52,449 nucleotides of DNA from Alphaproteobacteria bacterium (GCA_022599575.1 JAHZMA010000079.1:1-52449); one strand, 5' to 3'; shown: positions 40,301-45,815, counted from the stretch's first letter. A program made the numbers and translations. Notes: a model not told the origin generated them from the sequence alone.

Positions 40301-43300
40301 TACTGTTATTAACAAGTTACCTGTGGTAGCCGAATTTTCAAACCTAACATTTAATACCACCAATTATCATTTTATGTCGTTTGCGATTAAATTATCGCGC
40401 ACCCTACCTTATGCTGTGGATATGCCGATAAAAGTAACGTATAATGGAACTGATACACATAATATTAAAGTGAGAATGCCTAAAAATAAAGACACAGAAT
40501 CATTTGTTTACGCACCATTACATCAAAAATCTACTGGTACTCCGATACCATTTGAGATAGAATTATTACCTGCTTATGATGAGATGACGATCAAAGCAAA
40601 TGCTAATATTTATAGTCGTCATGTTGATGTATATCAGCTGGATTTGCTTGCAGATCTGCCGGCAACGGTGTCACCAGCAGATAATTTTCAGTTGCCTTTG
40701 AAAACTGTTACGCCGGCTGCTTTTTTTCAACCCTTTGGTACTATGTTGCCTGAAATAACATTGCAAGTCAGCACACAGATAGATGGCGGCGCATGGAGTG
40801 CGTATCAAAATGTTACTGAAATGATTTCGTTTTATGGACAACCTAGTGGACTCAGTGCTGGATATAATTCTTCTAACATAGCATTTCCTTACACGATACC
40901 GCAATTTAGCAATAATATGAAGGTGAAATTCAAATTAGAAAATACGCCTGGTTTATTTATACCCAATAATAATAATAATAACGAGGTGACCTATACCTTT
41001 AACAAAGCAATAACCACTAGAACAGTTTCGTTTGATACGCAAGATTTGGGCAGCGATAAAAAATTTGGTGAAGATGTAGAGATAAAATTAAACGTAGATA
41101 ATATCTCAACCAGTTCTAATATTAAAGTGCCGATTATCATTACCTACACGCCTGATAATTCCGTTACGGCTAGTCATACTGTGGAAGAAGAATTAATCAT
41201 TAAAATTAATGACCCAGATGGCAAAATAACGCATAAAACATTGAAGTATCATGACCATACTGTGCGCATTACTGCCGATGTTAGTGGGTTGACCAATGTT
41301 GAGCTGAACCCTAACAAAAACTACAGTGAATATACGGCTAGTGCGAATAAAATAAACTTTGTGGCTGCAAGCAGTGTTGGTAACAACCATGCTAGCAATA
41401 GTCAAATAACTGTGCAGGCGAAAACAACTGTGGCCGCCTATAGTGATATGATTGTGAAATCGCGCTATCGCACAAAATTTGGCAGTGCCTTTGGTGCATG
41501 GCAAGAAGTTGAAACGCCAATCAGCAAGGGCAATACGCAAAATGGCTTTAATTTAAGTTATAATTTGCCAACATTCACCCAAAATGGCACAATAGAAATT
41601 GAATTATTAGATAATGATACTGGCAGTGCGGTGTTAAATGAATTAGAGACTACTCTTCATTCACATACAGCCGCCATTACATATGTTTCTGGTAACCGCG
41701 AAGTTGGCTTTGTAACTGAAACATTGCCTGATATTGTTGTAGGACAAACTTATGAAGTGCCAATGGTGATATCGCAAGCATTTGCAAGTGATAAACCCAT
41801 TGATCTTAAAATAGAATATATTGACCGCGATAGTGATGCGGTTCTTGAAACTGATAATACGCAATCGGTTATTTTTGAAGGTGGCAGGCAGGACGCAAGC
41901 TTCACGCAAACCGCGCCGAATAAAAATAATGTATGGATGAAAATAACGGCTGTGCCTGAGGCTGGTTCCAATATTATTGTTAATAGCGCATCATCATATT
42001 CAAGAATGAAACTTGATGGCTATCAGTTTGCGTTCTCAACAGAAAATTTATCTGGCACTCATTCAGCTGGTGATACAGTTACCTTACAGTTAACGCCTTC
42101 GGTGTCGATTACTGATGCAATTGATTTGCCAGTAGTTGAAATTCAAACAGTTGCTCACAATAATGCTACAAGCGCATGGGTGGCTGCTTCACCGAAAGTT
42201 GAAGCTTATGGCAATGTAGCGGTGATAAATTATAAATTGCCTAGTAATTTTAATCGGGGAACATATTTAGTTAAGGCACGTGTGAAAGTGGGTGATGATA
42301 CTGGCATATATGATGCCAATGACCCCAGTAATAGTGGCTATATACAAAGCATATATACGGCGCTTTCTCCGACAATACGACAGAGCTTAATAGGTTTTAA
42401 CACTGCAAGCATAGCTACTGCCCGTGCAGGTAGCTCTCAGCCTGTGGTAGTCACCAATAGTAATCCGATACCTTCGAACGAACCTACTTACAGCATAAAG
42501 ATCCCACTTATTATTGAATATCGCGATAAAAATAATGGTAACAAATTGAAATATACTGATGAAGATCAGTATGTGCGCTTGAATATGAGGTGGGACGGCG
42601 TTACTTTTCACTATCCTGTGCCATATCATGATAATTATGAGGCGACAATTACAGCTAACTTACCTGCAGATTCCTCGCTTTCTCTTAATCCAGCAAAACC
42701 ATCAACAAAAGTAACAATGCAAGGTTTTGATGTGGCGTTGGATGATGGGGTAACATCATTGAATGCAGCCCCATCAAGCGATGTAAGTGTTGCTGGCACT
42801 ATATCGCCAGCAATTATAAAAGCTACTAAGTTGCCATATCGCTACAGAACACGCATCTATGGCGAAGAATGGGAAGAATGGGAAGATGCAGAAATTCCTC
42901 TTACTGCAGGTGACGAGACTTTCAATCTTATAGCCAAAACCCCTAGCGAGAATTATGCGTTTGCTGATGTAGAATTTGAACTGATAGATAGTGCGGCGGC
43001 TGGCTTTACCGTAGGGGTGGGTAATTCAAAAACCACTGTTAATGTTACGAATAATACGATTTCACCGCTTCAATATATATTAAATTCTACATCAGATGCA
43101 AGCATAACATATTATTCGGGGCAAATTGTTCGCTATGATCTGTCGTTTACCAGTCTTGTTACTAAAAACATGCTGATACCGATGAAGGCAACCATTACCG
43201 ATAGAACCACAAATGAAGAGATAGCGATTGATAGATTTACAATTCCTCATACATCGAGTGTAGGCCATTCGCTTAATTATACATTGCCCAATGGTAATAA

Positions 43301-45764
43301 CCAAAATGTTACCATTAGTTTAGATTTACCTGAAAATAACAATTTATTCACACCTTTTTCTAGTGGTTCTGATACAGTTACCTATCAGCTGGATGGCTAT
43401 GAACTTATATTCAATAGCACCGATGTCATCACTTCTACAACAAAGCCCGGTGATACCATAGCGATAGAGATGCAACGGCAAGCAGCTGTGCCATATACCA
43501 ATATTCCGGTTGTTATGCAACGTAGAATCCAGATTGATGATGGTACATGGAGCGCATGGTATAATTTCTCTGTTGATTTAGGAACAAGCCAAAAGACGAA
43601 ATTCAACTATGTGGTACCTCATTTTAATAGAATATTTAATCTTCAGACCCGCATGAAACCCGATGGAAATAACGGCTTATCATGGGCTAAATACGCTAAT
43701 GAAACTTTCAACTATAATGCAATCAGTAAAACGATACAAGAGGGAACCATCCGAGTAAGTGTAAGCGGCAATCCTACTAGTGTAACTACTGGTGAAGCGA
43801 TTACTGTCAAAGTCCACCTCCGTAATGCTACGGATAGTAATCTGATAGCTGCAGTAGAAAATTTGATTGTGCCAGTCAGGGTAGATGTTGAAAATGCTGG
43901 AACTGGTGATATAGAAGAACAAAGAACAGTGCTTGTTCCCATTCTTGCTGGTGAAAATAACGGAAGCTTTAAGTATGATGTACCACTTACATATTATCGT
44001 GATGTTAGAATAAAACCAGCCCTTGCTGCTGATTCAACCTTAAAAGCCAGCACAGCGGTAAATGATATTTTGATCAGGGTGGTTGGTTATAGAATGATAT
44101 TTGGTAATGCTGGCACTTTATCGCTAACCCAGCCCGGGGAAATCATAACAACCAGATTACTCCCTAATATAGGAGCAAAAAGTGACATAGATATACCAAT
44201 GGTGCGTCGCGTTAAGTATGATGATGGTGAATGGAGCGTGTGGGAACGCATACCATCAGTAACCATGCCAAAAGACACTAAGACTAGATACCAAGCAAAT
44301 GGGGGCTTTAATTATAATTGGGAAGTGCCTGCCTATAATCAGAAGTTAGAAGTGGAAATGAAATTTGTTCAGGATTATAGAAACGGATTTGTTTTAACGC
44401 CACGTAATACTAGCCTTGATATTATTGAGGCTAAATATACATTCTACAAGCAAAATTTGGTTGAATTTGTGAATGAAAATGGTCATGCTAGTTTCACTCA
44501 TCATGATGTCGCTGTTACTAACGGCAGAATACCGATTTCGATTAAAATACATGGTCCACCGCTGGCGGCTGCAAAGACTATTTCAGTACCTTATCGGGTA
44601 AGACAATATGACACTTCAAGGGAATTGGCTAATGCATTTGGTCCCGTCAAAAATGATATCACATTTAGCATACCTGCAGGTCAAGCAGATGGCGCTGTTC
44701 TATCGCAAATAGCTACGGTGAGAGATCGTGGTGATGATGGTGCTGATAATGATGATAATGAGGCTGGATATTTGTACAAGCTTGTATTGGATCCGCCAGA
44801 TGGCATGGGAGTCTTTAACAATGATGATACAAGAGAATTACATTTTTATTATCCAGTGCAGATAAAACATGCCACAGCGCAAATCAGTTATTTGTACACT
44901 ACTACCGCCTATACGATGTCACTTCCAGATTATAATTCGGCCGTGAATAATAGCGAAACCACATTCTCTATTCCTATTCATTTCGCGCAAAAGACGGTGA
45001 CAGATACAGATTTGAAATATCAAATCCGTAAAAGAAAAATACACATTAGGGGAAATGCTGATAGTTGGGGAAGTTGGTCATCGAAGACAGCAGTGATACC
45101 GCCACAAAATGCTAATAGCACCCCCAAGATTCAAATTCCGTTTGATACGCCACCAACAGGAGGTAATTATTATGGCTGGCAATATGAAGTTAGCTTAGTG
45201 GCTGATACTGGAGAATATGAATTGAGTGAGCCAACTGATTTAACGCGTCAGATTAGAATCAATCAACATCTTGTATTGGAACATGTTGGTACCAACCACG
45301 CTACCACCAACACAAGCGATACGTCATGTCAGATAACTGGTATTTTTGCAACAGCCTACGCATTTGCGACGTCATTCAAAGTCATCAATGGCACTGATGC
45401 TACGCCAGTATATGTTCCAATTAGCCGTAGAAGTTCAGCTTTCCACCCTAATCCTTATCGAACATTTAGAGGCTTCTTACCCGAAGAGAATAGCCCAGAA
45501 GAGACTATACTCGTAATCCTTGAAAAAAAGAATAGTAGTAATCAGAATGTAGCAATATCACCGGGTACTATCGTTGGTGTAACTATAAAGCTAGGGGAGA
45601 CAAAAGCAAGCACTGATCAAGGTCGGATGATAAAATATAAAATAGGAGACAATGTGACTCATACCATAGGCGGCAAATCGGTAACAACGAGGGTGAAGGG
45701 CAAGCATAGAACATCAAATGCTACTGGTGACGATGATCGTTTCCAAATTTGTTATTATCCTTAA
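19332..45764 (+). CDS. giant lipoprotein of about 76 Calx-beta-like tandem domains (8810 aa)
   Basis: One unbroken 8810-codon frame. AAGGAG lies 19 bases before ATG 19332, farther than usual, but an in-frame stop at 19326 rules out a longer form. Residues 1-41 are a histidine-rich n-region, a hydrophobic core (VVVSVMLIAL) and lipobox LYSC with Cys41, so it is probably a lipid-anchored, surface or periplasmic protein. After a Gly/Asp/Ser linker I count by eye about 76 units averaging 115 residues. Each starts like I-x-F-x(5)-Y-x-V-R-x-G and ends like T-V-T-V-x-D-S, resembling Calx-beta or other Ig-like beta-sandwiches. Zones: 76-929 short units; 930-5052 units with acidic D/N loops and a WP motif; 5053-6878 short units; 6879 to the end alternating A/B units. 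Only seven cysteines (41, 2363, 2440, 5886, 5891, 8666, 8807). No RTX repeats, LPxTG or autotransporter barrel. Adhesin or matrix role is inference. Confidence 0.93.
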   Translation: MRITDHNALGVHHLTHHISHLLRHVARGVVVSVMLIALYSCGGSNNDIGGSSDDVNITDGDVGPPSDQTDILPPSYEGRFAFGAESYDVAVGGEVEITINLTKGGEAFVAPAGGLSLVLEEAINGAAGDTPNRPIVNIEEGVSSVVFTYVAEERAVDDEVTYSFYQLPEEYGARAPRTTTLTVATNDVSFSSGGVNVDAGKSAEGELVLSASATEEITIPITVLEVLPNSVGNNTRIENIVFAVGEDRKSFSYQAATSSAGGYARYSLPAEDELPKGLQAGEHANFNFVIFADTELEGIHANFGTTEYLMNEGQTIDIDVRLTSNEDLTEDIVVNLEYKNLPNGAWVTMPVTFPVGVDGKTEKRAVVSYNGSDGDREYRLNPDSVSVGEDITVGEPAIATVRVVSGEIGFAEAKQEVNNGLSADVTVELTAEAVRAFDVVVAIASTDINGNSVNDTETLKFQAGERSKEFSYDTAGKEADSTITFSFQPPLPLGIIPTNTGNQTHIVQLRTDTVTFDEVNYNDVKQGGILEIPLTMTKTPTTSLRVPLILAHSNAQQSLSRSDAFVTFKAGEKTAIYELYTSSYTVDDVIEISFGNLLAIGLEKGKIDKVTIGIAHSNQISFSQSHLRVGVGETGTFTLNLDVAATSPLTFKIARVETPQGGAPLAAVEQTVTFGVDEQQSADIVYDASLAVSGTKIVYSITEFANGIGAGEHETLTVLIGNTSINFAEPTYEVRAGDTVDVKVIVGTAIDAESKIPLNVRGSINGVLITGQGEAIIPAGKTEGIYSFKALADWGGNQVVVALPPDLPYGLKSDANGIQAARIDVVSSDINLSAATYDVRRGGKVDIEFSLAAPTTTPLDIYYKIDDVDAGLFATIKAGDKNVIVSYDADKATHSLNQTVTFALDVDKLPSNVTAGDIVSSIIAVKDERVRFVKGNDAVAAGKKINIVVQLRSAAIGEETKLPLSVKINGVETPDQEIITFDDGDISQIIEVDATSEIGGTIIEYSFDSTHADWPTDMTASRHETTIITINDLVVGFENATFNLLKGDKFEIPVRITGVRTNDVPIDIMAVEKDSNGNITKASYVFDTVTFPATVDNTLVINAATNAAYTAPKGSTIEFSFGTLQAGIGIGTESQTVATIVEIEVDFEKDADSVRGGATFSIKVTLDPAAVHSSGSVSVPITSTVYRKNVAQPDVTKVEVKEFVNGDAEETYTYDTSTITNLQNVDYVEFGFASAQFIAGVGAGSTHPTVRLTILDSDIQFERNSYEVRQGTSRDIIVKLATQSDGNLSPIPYTINDSRDPSLITYDPSQYINFANGEDTYAIAHQSDITDIAGATFTYRFGTLPAGVSLGSPSATTVKIVDSSINFDDDPYFVREGGTVPVGISLVKSIEDTDTEIALNITTKTPVPGDPNAAPTEVTIKKSITIPKTIRTYTENFDATNVPAGTVIEYSFNKAADGVTVAKVDGTAVEGVTVGTTIPTTKVTVTDSTISFEKSTDTVRENEAKRMKLKLASDALGPLSIPLKRTRITGKAGVGAGVITQSLPDEMVTIAKDSDEGFFDYTAPALSADDNTKIEYKIGDLSHIPDVKAALTNQTLTLTVISSRVAFAPETVPVYQGQTNPVTITINIPGGAIGNQVDPLDSSKTIMRLPYKRIIRSPNPVDGLPPIVVSAHYDNVTLNDGATSTTIDYTVTANVGQTVTYEFDTDDLDFNGLGNGNWPASLDKNNLNTSTITVRDNGVKFEKSIDNIRVDDDVTVKVLLLDPAIGSGADNDVTIPITAIGAPAPADIKIANDDSEGSFTYRPSTQGVITYTIGILSGGLQAVAPITSTINVSSADIDFDEGTYNVREGTSVNMLLNLPGKAIGETPVPLIVTTTQADGTVTTDYEIVTFDNEDASKPFSYVADVNGKDTKVKYEFDKDSLGFAAKALDGIVWKEWPSGITVGTTHASTEVTVQDSSIKFVPNIYDVPLVGTEPIMLKLASPVTDTVSIPITSDDGRIIPNVSIVGTNDGGNGIDGSFNHVASATPIVVYTIGTPLPAGVKADTSVDSVTNKAVNTATVTVVDGAINFDSASPTTVRAGDKVKIKVKLLSTVSAETKLPIKITKTINNVAQTPSYANVTIPSASDNGEFEYDASSDNADDSIEFSFDDDSDGNSGNQQAINTNPPVAVVAWPTSGVTVGTSKPDVTLTVLDPSIDFVKPTYQITAGAGVTQAVELVLAKPAAGAVTDTTIVPIRYTKDGGANYNYVNITFNGGGTTANHNFSDASLVGGDIVEFSLDSDGIGNTNNILDVVTNLPIQPWPLGVKTGTTQATNTITVVSGDISFTDSATTISVNHNATTDIKIALTDTTINSATIPLKITRALCDLNTATPRQNPEISYQDVVVNFTNGEGTFTYAPNNSGDPSVFADPYNTELTFEFDVDDAAWNQAIAVDSTKNTVTACVTASIGFTPDVTLYRTGEAIHNSKIELDTLARADLPVVLNVNRQPKVGSASPRLDVDATILATEDDVLVEQGMFATYDAGNRITYSFDTREQKGWPEWLVVKQVGNTNDVLNVTLERIAVDFASATYPIYRDAPATIKVKAAKTWVGADRTIAVQRTLIRNDGTISGTPNIIPVTLDGTTGEGTFTYTATDANIGEVKYELLTTDSNWSNDFEAGTTTAIATVDIHDRGIAFDAPAIQAISAGDTVTITVRLASPAIGDSVTNVLNIPLIRTITKNNVSTTDYLLADFADGDQTKTLTYTAPDDSDGSDIVYLFDSTDTGHGINSANPAWPKRDYDNTLDKITFTSSDIFVLTINVQNPTVNFSRGSHNMRQGGTVGLTVNLSSNASNTMKLPIKVTNNVDSTVSYEEVEILSGANNGIVSITIDENEAPNKVFTYTFDTDSDGSKITPVDPNIPAIVAWPVNISVGNSVPTTAVTVRDSGVKFNTASINMRAGSTAEYNIELLSDAQGDMKFPINTTLVTGVGIDASLASNVDSEITVLNEDREVLPPLTPTYSAPAGSAVGSVGSTATITLLENDSIWRADARADTPKVITFNISDPTINFSHAEYDVREGKIATVTINLPGGAINGAGGGNGVKGVTNVPIKRTTFYKDATPTLEENLNIAFSDEDTAKDIPQVILNPSNIDRIEYIFDATRTPSDANFTPGTIAKAVVNIKSSVVGFEKEDDDVLPTATGKSVKIVLASDATDAIEIPVAVTTNYSNSTPSTTAYTTATIPSGARFVDIPYTAPGVGSTIKSYVYALDPDEPNNTVTWASDLRLSTDATAINTSTVTFGTGSVNFGSASDNKKAGDTAQVKVTLLENNSTGNPIVIPLIKIITDASNNVVTTDYSHSVSIADGTKEKTFPYPIPSDQQGYKIKFALDTDSLGNASDSSITAWPGAYEKGTVAPETEINVSRGTIMFAKPADDVPPNGTKTIKINLETAPQNILEVPVKITTVNNGISTVTYGKFDANASNVTPKEATLDVTANTGDTSITYTLDTDDTDDSTIDWPTQYYAGTQDNIVLTVSGDAINFNQTAFTIREGGTADLKITVAQAQPGNVVIPYKRTVGSAATEYLKETITVGNTDVAIAYTAPANSANQDVTYLFDNVNNDDGADDANNGDWPVGLNVGSSAASNTITIKSGGVRFGAVANNGKIRIGSTVDFDVILDSPALVNNYTLPYSDNGVAKQLTYQQTGAAATVNTINHVASSDRSDIGQTYTYTLLDSDSDWPVDAYVVGDKVLTFTLSDPNIDFDVATQTVADGDVVTLQLNLPGGAIGATTVPLTRIVTKNDGTTDTQSISVAFADGASSIDPDAPNNSDASYTVPISDDVVSVAFAFDTANPAWPATLDATTPDASRILTHTLTVDNGALQFDQSADDVAEGENKDFIVGANYNLKGAITIPIKRTEYTGTVAGNITYPTVNVIANTAGHALTHIAPASGVTKVVYELYDSDAGNPNDNNNPRFPAGFSAGAIKVLTINISDSAINFERAAYLTETGETINNTDSDDDIRLVLTKELTTALSKPLPIKRTEYNQGGNGSTPIYISVPVPVNKRAISLPVETLPAGSHGKYYVYEFDTSHANWPSDFTVGSATPETTLYVALSSISFEKNSYDVIAGDDIDVKIIFDRALNDTSIEIPLKLVTTNPDGTTSISYRIVQPNDANNNFISFKHQAPAGTNGTTVDYAFDGNSENGTVTWPATLFYPGTLLSTRVNIDNKFVNFDVATQNVREGGTAETKLVLAEAQPTAVKIPIIINGASNPVIVNIPANSTESDIITGARLDYTPAVGDAGDTFTLEFAADADGKLFATDADGLLTSDPHPNGMKVGSVTPTKTITATDSRANFEYLSGNIREGMKNFKVKMILDSPAIVETTVKVNKIFVKGASDNVNTNVQPEVVDFIFDPDVNPTEATYEFDVLADSNSSAYGFSFIVPALPSYVRTGLITSSTFSIKDADVNFVLDQNSAVPNKINVEPDTTQTVTIELESPAIAPPLPANAPAGTVRKITIPLAITENSVLLTRTEDVDILHGETTGSFDYSPTTADAGNVTTYSLDTTTADWPADYGVTPGDDDDITITVALGEVKFVDATLNARKGTSPTVIVKLSEDAAVETDVPITITQIVNGVADPNSVVTTKAVFDPNAVDADEAKVVIPNPNPLNGAIGSTYRFEFGASLPSGVTVDTDADNSVVTLTDDAIGFDSTTITTVRGGLDTAIKILLVDAAGLDKDGNDGIDIPIIRTFTPSGSVRGDGNDIIDYISVTLNKTDIDALLNDKALAIQGGGEIFYEFDTANVGYNGDNSHPQWPAGFTVGAGAGRVETRTVTATDSSVKFDQATRNVDYGKTETIKVTLATEPVAGDVIIVPIIRTKTKDDGNGNRVAVGTDDKSVLTFINDGVTEKNITYGDDADEKDAGGIEITYAFDTNDANWDDDLSVTTATNEAKTTTLTIVNNVADFVAPILYDVRNGDTQAITVKVTPLTSPAKIYYKATRTRQGTDTVFATNFVEFTQTDVDDGVTTKVITHDSSAYIGDADGEHAAGDVITYEFDTDVEDNANNPLWPVGVTAAANAKVTLDIKDSDVYFEASNYDIRRGGTKDVVMKLASEAITQLVIPYTVDGNATDALNNPYEATFAPGADSYPIEHQSASSDNIADITSYAIGSVLPKGASVKAANDATRPSASTATIISDELYFDSVAKTVRENSAITFTVHLAEILDADNNVPLPISSVWRPDGAASDGSADVARPTVNVTFLKNSTDGILTDTAGASEHGTIIYSFDDSVRADVKSADGRKPTKSVTVTDSSIGFETDEYIIGYGSVQEVKVILASPATEPLEIKVVGSVVNLDSSTATIPVTLNFGVGDFEKPFEYDTNDYGVGSKVTYSFTNLNDYANVKAGTNASAIVEVSRIGVEFERSSYNSVVGQNTEITIKLASKSKNPLDIPIRSGNNVTVVEFPAETIAKTVTVSTSTLPVGDAVSYNFDALPNETTGDGNTSTIINITESDVEFTSPSSKSDIGDPAKFSISLPAVVTTTSPVKIPLLRKTTHTDGNIDITRLNDVVFKTNEQTKPVTDIIANLSPWVTVEYSLGELPSGYTVGENATHIVTTGQQTISFAQATYNIITESNISVNIPIELNDIATQAYTVIVSRYDGTNTINLPPLDFAVGDKIKNITFTGSANNKVDDTYLYSFASLPASLAKGAHADTEITLVNPVSVSFKQAAEGIIKDQPVGVTVILSEPAPAGNVTIPVRATTSGIGGNAPNPAGIDEETNIVFALGEKEKTHIYVTADEDFLNAYPGRLVTFEVGNSASPLPTGYGAGTPSAKAVSLLGAGYTNNVEFDGADIEIFQNDNSASLKLVLTNADPTNDKKVKITRSGGVTGDVTVNIPANSLEGVYNLSSAEISNLGTITYTITGVEDCISGSCTTALATVYSYNNNVKNVTVIAPLSISFENSTITSNTGSNATVKLQLPTSVNAPFDIEIPLSRETSINGNVTTDTVLARIAKGSNHKSIVVKGSDYVGSDAVVKYSLPATLPYDHITAGANSSSQVEIRDTYVSFTQEVYDLYVSPLNDTTQQTYFEIERRSASGATDAIVVVEINGSTSTTLTTPANGKKKFANPIPFTDGSILTFMIYPDGIGWNVPTSENIGPIAFATGYVRAKPAIRFDSLNNGVGVAGDSKAITLTRLGDATDAITALPVKIQVDNVDSGTINATFLANASTSMVDIDLTNIAVGSVVKLILDENDWASDFGYVAGNVNSTEFTVVAGNDTVVEFGDTALTVDADKTGNISVALDRAASGLVRVPVNVVTYDKSANTTSDPDPIFATFNGRQFTSVPYDTSGLENGDTITYTFGTMPTGYVEGNDKVATVTVLSVANTIEFTTASTADKFTNEDVPITVTLDAPAVVGFTAIVNIQKTEGSVVTPNAGTRTITFTKGQQSKPFPVPYNTKDDGKGIDTFIEFSFKSLPSFISEGTQKTHSLTVKDSSIRFVGVPSRDETLGFNSTGSFTMVLATSRASPITVPLQVTDIDADGNTVTLPAQNVTFSATSPPITYSNTALADAGKQRRYRLPNNHEAVAPSVHENFDYQFNVSKKLFWIETQDTNTIEGKDTIVTFRLLEPATSTTKFDYLEGAIEHEVTIGAGQTVGTSIITTSGLNVGDVRNITIGSGASLAIQHGYHVDTARNSAKITIIAAPNQTMEFAQEYSVAEPGDNVTVQWQSTPAYQSASASTHLSLKRTYIGSGGNEISNVSGVIANYSASGINDETVAVPTILDGDDVVVELENIPSGYGLVNNKKHTIYTPRSVSFDNSSYVGTVGTQKTDMKLRANNTLPYSVSVTLTAVVKDGAKIISTKPVNAVFGAGSNEAIFVYDVPNDSTHIVEFSFAPDAFDDAIIKRDSNNIMAELRATSKINDVAFITSSSSQSYTSISEAGRTIKMPVTLASNIILHDDAEVPVAVEVREAFGNSGSWQNATALLKKDIDGNHYVEYMLPATISGDGVLGVRLQGGNNITLAASNSETSIILSDTVINKLPVVAEFSNLTFNTTNYHFMSFAIKLSRTLPYAVDMPIKVTYNGTDTHNIKVRMPKNKDTESFVYAPLHQKSTGTPIPFEIELLPAYDEMTIKANANIYSRHVDVYQLDLLADLPATVSPADNFQLPLKTVTPAAFFQPFGTMLPEITLQVSTQIDGGAWSAYQNVTEMISFYGQPSGLSAGYNSSNIAFPYTIPQFSNNMKVKFKLENTPGLFIPNNNNNNEVTYTFNKAITTRTVSFDTQDLGSDKKFGEDVEIKLNVDNISTSSNIKVPIIITYTPDNSVTASHTVEEELIIKINDPDGKITHKTLKYHDHTVRITADVSGLTNVELNPNKNYSEYTASANKINFVAASSVGNNHASNSQITVQAKTTVAAYSDMIVKSRYRTKFGSAFGAWQEVETPISKGNTQNGFNLSYNLPTFTQNGTIEIELLDNDTGSAVLNELETTLHSHTAAITYVSGNREVGFVTETLPDIVVGQTYEVPMVISQAFASDKPIDLKIEYIDRDSDAVLETDNTQSVIFEGGRQDASFTQTAPNKNNVWMKITAVPEAGSNIIVNSASSYSRMKLDGYQFAFSTENLSGTHSAGDTVTLQLTPSVSITDAIDLPVVEIQTVAHNNATSAWVAASPKVEAYGNVAVINYKLPSNFNRGTYLVKARVKVGDDTGIYDANDPSNSGYIQSIYTALSPTIRQSLIGFNTASIATARAGSSQPVVVTNSNPIPSNEPTYSIKIPLIIEYRDKNNGNKLKYTDEDQYVRLNMRWDGVTFHYPVPYHDNYEATITANLPADSSLSLNPAKPSTKVTMQGFDVALDDGVTSLNAAPSSDVSVAGTISPAIIKATKLPYRYRTRIYGEEWEEWEDAEIPLTAGDETFNLIAKTPSENYAFADVEFELIDSAAAGFTVGVGNSKTTVNVTNNTISPLQYILNSTSDASITYYSGQIVRYDLSFTSLVTKNMLIPMKATITDRTTNEEIAIDRFTIPHTSSVGHSLNYTLPNGNNQNVTISLDLPENNNLFTPFSSGSDTVTYQLDGYELIFNSTDVITSTTKPGDTIAIEMQRQAAVPYTNIPVVMQRRIQIDDGTWSAWYNFSVDLGTSQKTKFNYVVPHFNRIFNLQTRMKPDGNNGLSWAKYANETFNYNAISKTIQEGTIRVSVSGNPTSVTTGEAITVKVHLRNATDSNLIAAVENLIVPVRVDVENAGTGDIEEQRTVLVPILAGENNGSFKYDVPLTYYRDVRIKPALAADSTLKASTAVNDILIRVVGYRMIFGNAGTLSLTQPGEIITTRLLPNIGAKSDIDIPMVRRVKYDDGEWSVWERIPSVTMPKDTKTRYQANGGFNYNWEVPAYNQKLEVEMKFVQDYRNGFVLTPRNTSLDIIEAKYTFYKQNLVEFVNENGHASFTHHDVAVTNGRIPISIKIHGPPLAAAKTISVPYRVRQYDTSRELANAFGPVKNDITFSIPAGQADGAVLSQIATVRDRGDDGADNDDNEAGYLYKLVLDPPDGMGVFNNDDTRELHFYYPVQIKHATAQISYLYTTTAYTMSLPDYNSAVNNSETTFSIPIHFAQKTVTDTDLKYQIRKRKIHIRGNADSWGSWSSKTAVIPPQNANSTPKIQIPFDTPPTGGNYYGWQYEVSLVADTGEYELSEPTDLTRQIRINQHLVLEHVGTNHATTNTSDTSCQITGIFATAYAFATSFKVINGTDATPVYVPISRRSSAFHPNPYRTFRGFLPEENSPEETILVILEKKNSSNQNVAISPGTIVGVTIKLGETKASTDQGRMIKYKIGDNVTHTIGGKSVTTRVKGKHRTSNATGDDDRFQICYYP
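22119..34487 (+). repeat. zone II of the giant protein: acidic-loop/WP domains (residues 930-5052)
   Basis: About 35 consecutive units in which the penultimate strand reads Y-x-F-D-T-D, followed by an Asp/Asn-rich loop of variable length, then W-P and a glycine. Examples are FDTDDLDFNGLGNGNWP, FDTSHANWP and FDTANPAWP. The units before and after mostly have a short L-P-x-G turn instead. The acidic loops could bind calcium. The units are too diverged at DNA level to look like recent duplications. Confidence 0.7.
39966..45293 (+). repeat. zone IV of the giant protein: alternating A/B domain pairs
   Basis: From residue 6879, domains alternate between an A type carrying a central tryptophan motif (GGAWSAY, FGAWQEV, EEWEEWED, GTWSAW, GEWSVW, DSWGSW) and a B type lacking it but with a basic or tyrosine-rich strand (IPIIITY, IPLIIEYRDK, VPVRVDV, VPYRVRQY). 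I can follow about 15 domains, i.e. seven pairs of about 230-240 residues plus a final A unit before the unique C-terminal tail. Confidence 0.65.
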
Positions 45765-45815
45765 GAGTAATGATTTTATTTAGCAGTTTTGCTAGATAGC
45801 GATATTATTGCCATA

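Noticed and set aside
19332-45764. Type I-secreted RTX adhesin
   Set aside because: No GGxGxD nonapeptides and no C-terminal secretion-type tail. The N-terminus is a lipoprotein signal instead.
45781-45794. TAGCA-GTTT-TGCTA hairpin after the giant gene as terminator
   Set aside because: The stem has only 5 bp and lacks a T-run on either strand. I see no convincing terminator between the giant gene and gluQ.
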